Of a DNA stretch of 10,061 nt, positions 6,862 through 10,061 are shown in pieces. The stretch covers positions 1-10,061 of the forward strand of contig CAMDXR010000087.1 in assembly GCA_945877725.1 (NCBI GenBank), written 5' to 3'. The notes beneath the pieces are model-generated. The model was not told the DNA's origin and did not search any database. It saw only the letters and a program-made list of their open reading frames with translations. How positions within the stretch are numbered: the first letter of the stretch is position 1; the number at the start of each line of letters is the position of its first letter. This DNA is from Limnohabitans sp. Rim8. GTDB lineage: Bacteria; Pseudomonadota; Gammaproteobacteria; Burkholderiales; Burkholderiaceae_C. The position numbers and the translations under genes are program-made.

Positions 6862-7242
6862 ATGAAAACAGCACACGATTTGGTTATACAAGCAAAATCC
6901 ACTACTCAAGAAATCGCTTTGCAGCAAGCGGAAGAAGCTGTTCGGGAAGCCGATGTGCTGATCGATGTGCGCGAAGCCGATGAATTTGCAGCAGGGCATT
7001 TGCCTGGGGCTGTGTTGGTACCCCGTGGTCTGTTGGAATTCAAACTCAGTGCAACCCCCGCATTGTCTGGGCTCGACCTGAAAGTTGTGCTTTATTGCAA
7101 AACCAGCGGCAGGGCTGCTTTGGCGGCGCAAACCATGCAGAACATGGGCTACCTGAACGTCACCTCTATTGCCGGTGGCTTCGATGCGTGGGCAGCAGCG
7201 GGCAAGCCCGTGGTCAAGCCAGAACCCGCTTCATACGAATAA
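6862..7242 (+). CDS. Single-domain rhodanese (thiosulfate/persulfide sulfurtransferase-like)
   Basis: Encodes 126 residues without signal peptide, so a cytoplasmic sulfurtransferase carrying sulfane sulfur as a persulfide on its active-site cysteine. Seen: the LIDVREADEFAAGHLPGA segment (residues 33-50) that marks rhodanese domains, and the six-residue active-site loop beginning CKTSGR with catalytic C79 and R84. The fold closes with GGFDAWAAAGKPV near the C terminus. The loop length fits a single-domain sulfurtransferase rather than a Cdc25 phosphatase. A 30-residue helical N-terminal extension precedes the domain. AAAGAAG at 6851-6857 lies 4 nt before the ATG. Downstream are two c-type cytochromes and soxCD; upstream is the DUF2892 gene, its usual fusion partner in YgaP. 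It probably passes sulfane sulfur between cytoplasmic carriers; the acceptor is not known. Confidence 0.93.
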   Translation: MKTAHDLVIQAKSTTQEIALQQAEEAVREADVLIDVREADEFAAGHLPGAVLVPRGLLEFKLSATPALSGLDLKVVLYCKTSGRAALAAQTMQNMGYLNVTSIAGGFDAWAAAGKPVVKPEPASYE

Positions 7243-7269
7243 ACGCCACCCTAATACTCGCGGGGCGTG

Positions 7270-7303
7270 TCACTTGCTTAAGTGAAATCCCTGAGTTTTA
7301 GGG
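7270..7303. repeat. Two consecutive short inverted repeats after the rhodanese gene
   Basis: TCACTT-GCTT-AAGTGA (7270-7285) is a perfect 6-bp stem with a 4-nt loop, and CCCT (7289-7292) pairs with AGGG (7300-7303). Neither is followed by a T run, so they are not classical terminators. They could slow or protect the rhodanese transcript 3' end or bind a regulator of the downstream cytochrome gene. Confidence 0.3.
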
Positions 7304-7326
7304 GGCTTCAACTGACCGGAAATTCC

Positions 7327-7365
7327 TTGATTTAGGTTAAATTAGCCAACGTTGATATAAATCAT
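7327..7365 (+). promoter_or_regulatory. Two FNR/ANR-like boxes in front of the cytochrome c gene
   Basis: The FNR-family consensus is TTGAT-N4-ATCAA. TTGAT-ATAA-ATCAT at 7352-7365 matches 9 of 10 defined bases and TTGAT-TTAG-GTTAA at 7327-7340 matches 8 of 10; their centres are 25 bp apart. The second box contains a TATAAA (7356-7361) and ends only 12 bp before the start codon, overlapping any core promoter there, so it could act as a repressor site but not as a standard activator site for this gene. The match is seen; oxygen- or redox-dependent control is inference. Confidence 0.35.
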
Positions 7366-7377
7366 TTTGGAGAATTT

Positions 7378-7686
7378 ATGAAATTGATCGTTGCTGCCGT
7401 AGCCGTTAGCGCCTTGATGTCGGCCCCCGCCTTTGCCAACATGGACATGGCCAAGAAAAATGCCTGCATGGCTTGCCACGCGGTTGATAAAAAAGTGGTG
7501 GGACCGTCTTACCAAGACGTAGCCAAGAAATACGCAGGACAAAAAGACGCCGTTGCCACCTTGGCCAAAAGTATCAAGGCCGGTGGCGCTGGCAAGTGGG
7601 GCCCTGTTCCTATGCCCGCACAAGCTGCCCTGAGTGATGCCGATGCAACCACACTGGCAGCCTGGGTTCTGGCAGGTGCCAAATAA
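7378..7686 (+). CDS. Periplasmic monohaem cytochrome c (c551/c552-type)
   Basis: Encodes a 102-residue preprotein. Residues 1-20 form a Sec signal peptide (MKLIVAAV..., cleavage after AFA). The mature protein of about 82 residues has the haem attachment motif CMACH at 30-34 and the distal axial methionine in GPVPMP (M79), with the length and K.WGPVPMP pattern of small class I c551/c552 electron carriers. GGAG at 7369-7372 precedes the ATG by 5 nt. It lies between the rhodanese gene and the sox genes, so it is a candidate electron acceptor for SoxCD or SoxXA, passing electrons to a terminal oxidase. Redox partner choice is inferred from position only. The gene is followed by an intrinsic terminator. 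Confidence 0.93.
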   Translation: MKLIVAAVAVSALMSAPAFANMDMAKKNACMACHAVDKKVVGPSYQDVAKKYAGQKDAVATLAKSIKAGGAGKWGPVPMPAQAALSDADATTLAAWVLAGAK

Positions 7687-7757
7687 AGGTCAGGTCCTTA
7701 TGCAGGTCAGAATTTCGACCGTGTAGAAAGAACAATTGCGCATCTCAGCGATTGTCT

Positions 7758-7791
7758 GCCGCTCAGGGCTAATGCTTTGAGCGGCTTTTTT
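7758..7791 (+). terminator. Rho-independent terminator between the two cytochrome c genes
   Basis: GCCGCTCA (7758-7765) pairs perfectly with TGAGCGGC (7778-7785) over 8 bp with a 12-nt loop, followed by six T residues (7786-7791). It lies 71 bp past the first cytochrome stop and only 13 bp before the start codon of the second cytochrome; the T run is 3 bp from that gene's ribosome binding site. A weaker hairpin, ACAATTG at 7732-7738 with CGATTGT at 7749-7755, sits just upstream. The second gene thus seems to depend on readthrough or attenuation at this site. Confidence 0.8.
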
Positions 7792-7804
7792 ATTGGAGAA
7801 CCAA

Positions 7805-8128
7805 ATGAAACGACAACTCCTCGCGCTGGCAACCTTGAACGCTGTGTTCGGCTTGTCCAGCCTCCATGCGCAACCTGCCATTTTCAAAGACGCCGATCTG
7901 AAGTTGGGTGAAAAACTGATCGCTGAAAGCAAGTGTGTCGCCTGCCATGTCTCTAAGGTCGGGGGTGATGGCAGTGCCATTTACAAACCCCAGGGGCGCA
8001 TCAATACGGCGGCATTTCTGCGTGGCATGGTGGAGCAATGCAACACCGAGCTGAACTTGGGCATGTTCCCGGAGGACGTCAGCTCTGTGGCTGCCGTACT
8101 CAACAGAGACCATTACAAATTCAAATGA
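7805..8128 (+). CDS. Small periplasmic monohaem cytochrome c, unassigned subfamily
   Basis: Encodes a 107-residue preprotein with a Sec signal peptide (residues 1-22, cleavage after LHA) and a haem motif CVACH at 44-48. The remaining 60 residues do not show the GP.MP axial-ligand pattern of c551. Candidate sixth ligands are M75 or, more likely, M87 in the LGMFPED segment. A third cysteine, C79, lies between them, which is uncommon in a small monohaem cytochrome and could form a thiol or persulfide group near the haem. The C terminus is NRDHYKFK. The ATG at 7805 was chosen because GGAGAA at 7795-7800 precedes it; an in-frame TTG at 7793 would overlap that site. It sits 119 bp after the c551-type gene and just behind a terminator. 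It does not resemble SoxX. Role in electron transfer from sulfur oxidation is plausible from context only. Confidence 0.85.
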   Translation: MKRQLLALATLNAVFGLSSLHAQPAIFKDADLKLGEKLIAESKCVACHVSKVGGDGSAIYKPQGRINTAAFLRGMVEQCNTELNLGMFPEDVSSVAAVLNRDHYKFK

Positions 8129-8245
8129 GCGGCCAAGGAATGGTTGAAGTCCAGCAGGGACCAAACCGCAAGCTTGGCAGTGGCGATGACCCCCCACAAA
8201 CATTGTCTACAGAGCCAATCCGAACATCGCGTGATCTTGGGCCAG

Positions 8246-8265
8246 TTGCCAAACTCACTTGGCAA
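8246..8265. promoter_or_regulatory. Perfect inverted repeat upstream of the soxC promoter
   Basis: TTGCCAA (8246-8252) and TTGGCAA (8259-8265) are exact reverse complements with a 6-bp centre. The element ends 17 bp upstream of the candidate -35 box at 8283. No T run follows, so it is not a terminator. Size and symmetry fit a dimeric regulator site, possibly an activator; the TTGCCAA half-site and two-turn spacing are not diagnostic of one family. Confidence 0.4.
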
Positions 8266-8282
8266 GCAAACCTGCACGCTGC

Positions 8283-8311
8283 TTGGTGTAATCCCTGATT
8301 CATTTTATAAA
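8283..8311 (+). promoter_or_regulatory. Candidate sigma-70 promoter for soxCD
   Basis: TTGGTG (8283-8288) and TATAAA (8306-8311) are separated by 17 bp and match the consensus boxes at 3 and 5 of 6 positions. Transcription would start near 8318, giving a leader of roughly 118 nt. TATATT at 8321-8326 is an alternative -10 with a poorer -35. Not proven by sequence alone. Confidence 0.4.
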
Positions 8312-8320
8312 TGTAACCTA

Positions 8321-8342
8321 TATATTAGCGTATTCGAATATA
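8321..8342. promoter_or_regulatory. AT-rich inverted repeat at the putative soxC transcription start (ArsR-type operator candidate)
   Basis: TATATT (8321-8326) and AATATA (8337-8342) are perfect inverted repeats spaced by 10 bp, and inside them TATTCGAATA (8331-8340) is a perfect 10-bp palindrome. The AT-rich, roughly two-turn symmetry is what ArsR/SmtB-family dimers generally recognise. Its position just downstream of the candidate promoter would suit a repressor. It does not closely resemble the repeats beside the arsR gene in this window, so a different regulator is possible. Confidence 0.45.
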
Positions 8343-8435
8343 CCAACTTAACCGTCTGTGCATTTCGTCGCGCGATGTGTACGCAAGTGGCCATCGATTC
8401 GGTGGCGAATTGAAAACTCAACAAGAGGAGTTTGT

Positions 8436-9800
8436 GTGAAAGAAGACAGTTTCAATTCAGGACGGGTGCAAAAAGCACCAGAAAATTTCCTGACACAAAG
8501 TGGCATCAAGGAGGTCTTTGCCGAGGGCAAAAAGGGCCGCCGTGATTTCATTCGCAATGCCTTTGCAGCGGCTGCTGCGGGTGCTGCCGTTCCCATGGCG
8601 ATGGCTCAAGGGAACCCGGTTCCCACAGAAGGCGGCGACCCGAATATATTGAACTTGCCCGAGCATGCCACCGGCCTCGGTCAAGGCGTGGCGACAGAAG
8701 GTTATGGCAAGCCCTCCAAATTCGAGGCTAATTTGCAGCGCCGTCAAAGCCCTGGCTTGACGCAAACCACACAAGCTTCTGTGTCATTTGCGCCACTTCA
8801 GTCCTTGTTTGGCATCGTGACCCCCAGTGGTCTGCACTTTGAACGCCATCACCAAGGCTGGTGGGACATTGATCCATCGAAGCACCGATTCATGGTCAAC
8901 GGCATGGTCAAAAAGAACATGGTGTTTACCATGGACGAGATCATGCGCTTGCCTTCGGTGTCGCGTTTTCACTTCATCGAATGTGGTGCCAACACGGCGG
9001 TTGATTGGGGCAACGTCGCGGTCCCTACAGTGCAATACACACATGGCATGTTGTCTTGCAGCGAGTTCACGGGGGTGCCCCTGATCACTTTGCTGGAGAT
9101 GGCGGGTGCCGACTTGAAGAACGGTAAGTTTGTGCTGGCTGAAGGCGGGGACGGCTCGTCCATGACCCGGACCATTCCGATGAGCTTGATCACTTCGGGC
9201 GAAGTCATTGTGGCTTATGGCCAAAACGGTGAAATGCTGCGCCCCGAAAACGGTTACCCCCTGCGCTTGGTGGTGCCGGGTGTGCAGGGCGTGAGCTGGG
9301 TCAAGTATCTGCGCCGGGTTGAGGTAGGTGACAAACCCTATGCCGCTAAAGACGAAGCCATTCACTACATTGATTTGCAACCCGGTGGTTTGCATCGTCA
9401 ATACACCAACCTGCAAGAAGTCAAAAGTGTGGTGACCACACCTTCTGGCGGACAGGTTTTGTTGGACAAGGGTTTCTACAACATCACCGGCCTGGCCTGG
9501 TCTGGTAAAGGCAAGATCAAACGCGTGGATGTGTCCACCGACGGTGGCCGCAATTGGCGGCAGGCGCGTTTGGAGACTCCGGTGTTGTCCAAAGCTTTGT
9601 CGCGTTTCAACCTCGATTGGGTGTGGGACGGCAAGCCCGCCATCCTCCAAAGCCGTGCGCAAGACGAAACCGGGCATGTGCAGCCCACCTACCAGCAATT
9701 GCGCGCCGTGCGCGGTACGCGTTCGATCTATCACAACAACGCCATCCAGTCGTGGTTGGTCCAGGAAAACGGTGAGGTGAAAAATGTCCAGGTTTCGTAA
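8436..9800 (+). CDS. soxC: SoxC, molybdenum-cofactor subunit of sulfane dehydrogenase SoxCD
   Basis: Encodes 454 residues. With SoxD it forms the periplasmic SoxCD complex that oxidises the sulfane sulfur bound to SoxYZ in thiosulfate oxidation, delivering six electrons per sulfur. Seen: a twin-arginine signal, GRRDFIRN with R35-R36 followed by an alanine-rich core and AMA cleavage region near residue 57, so folded export with cofactor; the sulfite-oxidase-type domain with FHFIECGANTAVDWG holding the molybdenum-ligand C183; GVPL..LLEMAG; NGYPLRLVVPG..G..WVKYL; and a C-terminal Mo-co dimerisation domain with DVSTDGGRNW. The GTG at 8436 was chosen because AGAGGAG (8424-8430) lies 5 nt upstream; a longer frame from the ATG at 8358 adds 26 residues unlike SoxC and lacks a ribosome site. 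Its 3' end overlaps soxD by 17 bp. Confidence 0.96.
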   Translation: MKEDSFNSGRVQKAPENFLTQSGIKEVFAEGKKGRRDFIRNAFAAAAAGAAVPMAMAQGNPVPTEGGDPNILNLPEHATGLGQGVATEGYGKPSKFEANLQRRQSPGLTQTTQASVSFAPLQSLFGIVTPSGLHFERHHQGWWDIDPSKHRFMVNGMVKKNMVFTMDEIMRLPSVSRFHFIECGANTAVDWGNVAVPTVQYTHGMLSCSEFTGVPLITLLEMAGADLKNGKFVLAEGGDGSSMTRTIPMSLITSGEVIVAYGQNGEMLRPENGYPLRLVVPGVQGVSWVKYLRRVEVGDKPYAAKDEAIHYIDLQPGGLHRQYTNLQEVKSVVTTPSGGQVLLDKGFYNITGLAWSGKGKIKRVDVSTDGGRNWRQARLETPVLSKALSRFNLDWVWDGKPAILQSRAQDETGHVQPTYQQLRAVRGTRSIYHNNAIQSWLVQENGEVKNVQVS

Positions 9801-10061
9801 TGCCGTTTTGGCGCTCGCACTGCTGGCCGTGGCTGGCGTGGCGGCAGCACAAAGTAACAAATTCCCTGGGGTAGGCCGTGATGCCACACCCAAAGAAGTT
9901 GCCAAGTGGGACATCGATGTTCGGCCTGATTTCAAGGGTCTACCTGCGGGCTCGGGGTCGGTGGCCAAGGGACAAGATGTTTGGGAAGGCAAGTGCGCCC
10001 AATGCCACGGTATTTTTGGTGAATCGGGCGAGGTGTTCAGTCCCATAATTGGCGGCGTGAC
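9784..10061 (+). CDS. soxD: SoxD, cytochrome c subunit of sulfane dehydrogenase (3' end outside window)
   Basis: The first 92 residues are visible and the frame runs off the right edge. SoxD is the c-type cytochrome partner that takes electrons from the molybdenum subunit SoxC in the periplasm. Seen: a Sec signal peptide (residues 1-22, ending GVAAA before Q23), then a linker with W42DIDVRPDF.GLP.G.GSV..G, and the first haem motif CAQCH at residues 71-75 followed by G.FGESGEVF.PI.GGV, a strong SoxD signature. The ATG at 9784 lies inside the last codons of soxC and has GAGGTG about 5 nt upstream, so translation is probably coupled. SoxD proteins commonly carry a second haem domain; that part is not in the window. 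Confidence 0.93.
   Translation, partial: MSRFRNAVLALALLAVAGVAAAQSNKFPGVGRDATPKEVAKWDIDVRPDFKGLPAGSGSVAKGQDVWEGKCAQCHGIFGESGEVFSPIIGGV

Larger units (their letters stand above)
8129..8435. other. 307-bp non-coding control region upstream of soxC
   Basis: I see no convincing gene here; short frames lack ribosome binding sites and resemble nothing known. The first 110 bp show no clear structure. From 8246 onward the region carries a perfect 20-bp inverted repeat, a candidate sigma-70 promoter, a second AT-rich inverted repeat, and then about 90 bp of leader before the soxC ribosome binding site at 8424-8430. The AT-rich island at 8300-8350 contrasts with the flanking DNA, as expected of a promoter. 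Confidence 0.6.

Noticed and set aside
7805..8128. Identification of the second small cytochrome as SoxX
   Set aside because: Apart from the CxxCH motif it lacks the SoxX-like sequence around the haem and the expected axial-ligand region, and no soxA gene is adjacent.
8144..8413. 89-residue plus-strand frame in the soxC upstream region
   Set aside because: It runs through the candidate promoter and inverted repeats, has no ribosome binding site, and the protein resembles nothing.
8358..8435. Upstream extension of soxC from an ATG at 8358
   Set aside because: No Shine-Dalgarno in front, and the 26 added residues would precede an already typical SoxC TAT leader; the GTG at 8436 has a strong AGAGGAG.
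8784..10046. 420-residue open frame on the minus strand opposite soxC and soxD
   Set aside because: It is antisense to two confidently identified genes, has no recognisable domain, and its His/Gln/Arg-rich composition is typical of a reverse-frame shadow.
1..10061. CRISPR arrays, tRNA or rRNA genes, insertion sequences or integrases
   Set aside because: Read for repeats with regular spacing, cloverleaf-like segments, terminal inverted repeats and transposase motifs; none was seen.

Overview
The window looks like chromosomal DNA of a betaproteobacterium, most likely a Burkholderiales/Comamonadaceae-type freshwater or soil bacterium with sulfur-oxidising ability. This is an inference from moderate GC content, the style of the proteins, and the presence of SoxC/SoxD; no ribosomal RNA or other taxonomic marker is present.

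Left edge (1-1320): the end of a central carbon operon, with the 3' end of phosphoglycerate kinase followed by class II fructose-1,6-bisphosphate aldolase. A strong intrinsic terminator follows (1403-1435). Its loop is perfectly complementary to a segment about 40 nt upstream, which allows an alternative fold or a small RNA from the fba 3' region.

Right of that junction the content changes to a sulfur-handling locus. A leftward pair encodes an ArsR/SmtB-type repressor (1721-2056) and a small uncharacterised protein (1485-1697). Divergent from it is a rightward run: periplasmic adaptor (2177-3235), RND pump (3246-6470) and a small two-helix DUF2892 membrane protein (6498-6707), followed after a 154-bp gap by a single-domain rhodanese (6862-7242). 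DUF2892 and rhodanese together equal a split YgaP, and a YgaV-like ArsR regulator beside them recalls E. coli ygaVP, but here an RND pump is interposed. The 108-120 bp divergent intergenic region carries inverted repeats placed on the arsR promoter.

Next come two small periplasmic monohaem cytochromes c (7378-7686 and 7805-8128), separated by an intrinsic terminator lying almost on the second gene's ribosome binding site. A 307-bp non-coding control region (8129-8435) with two inverted repeats and a candidate sigma-70 promoter then leads into soxC (8436-9800, TAT-exported molybdenum subunit) and soxD (from 9784, cut by the window end; cytochrome subunit), overlapping by 17 bp.

Working model (inference): the ArsR-type regulator senses reactive sulfur and controls the pump, DUF2892 and rhodanese genes. 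Rhodanese handles sulfane sulfur in the cytoplasm, the pump moves an unknown substrate out of the cell, SoxCD oxidises protein-bound sulfane sulfur in the periplasm, and the small cytochromes may carry the electrons. Other sox genes (XAYZB) are not in the window and would be expected beyond the right edge.
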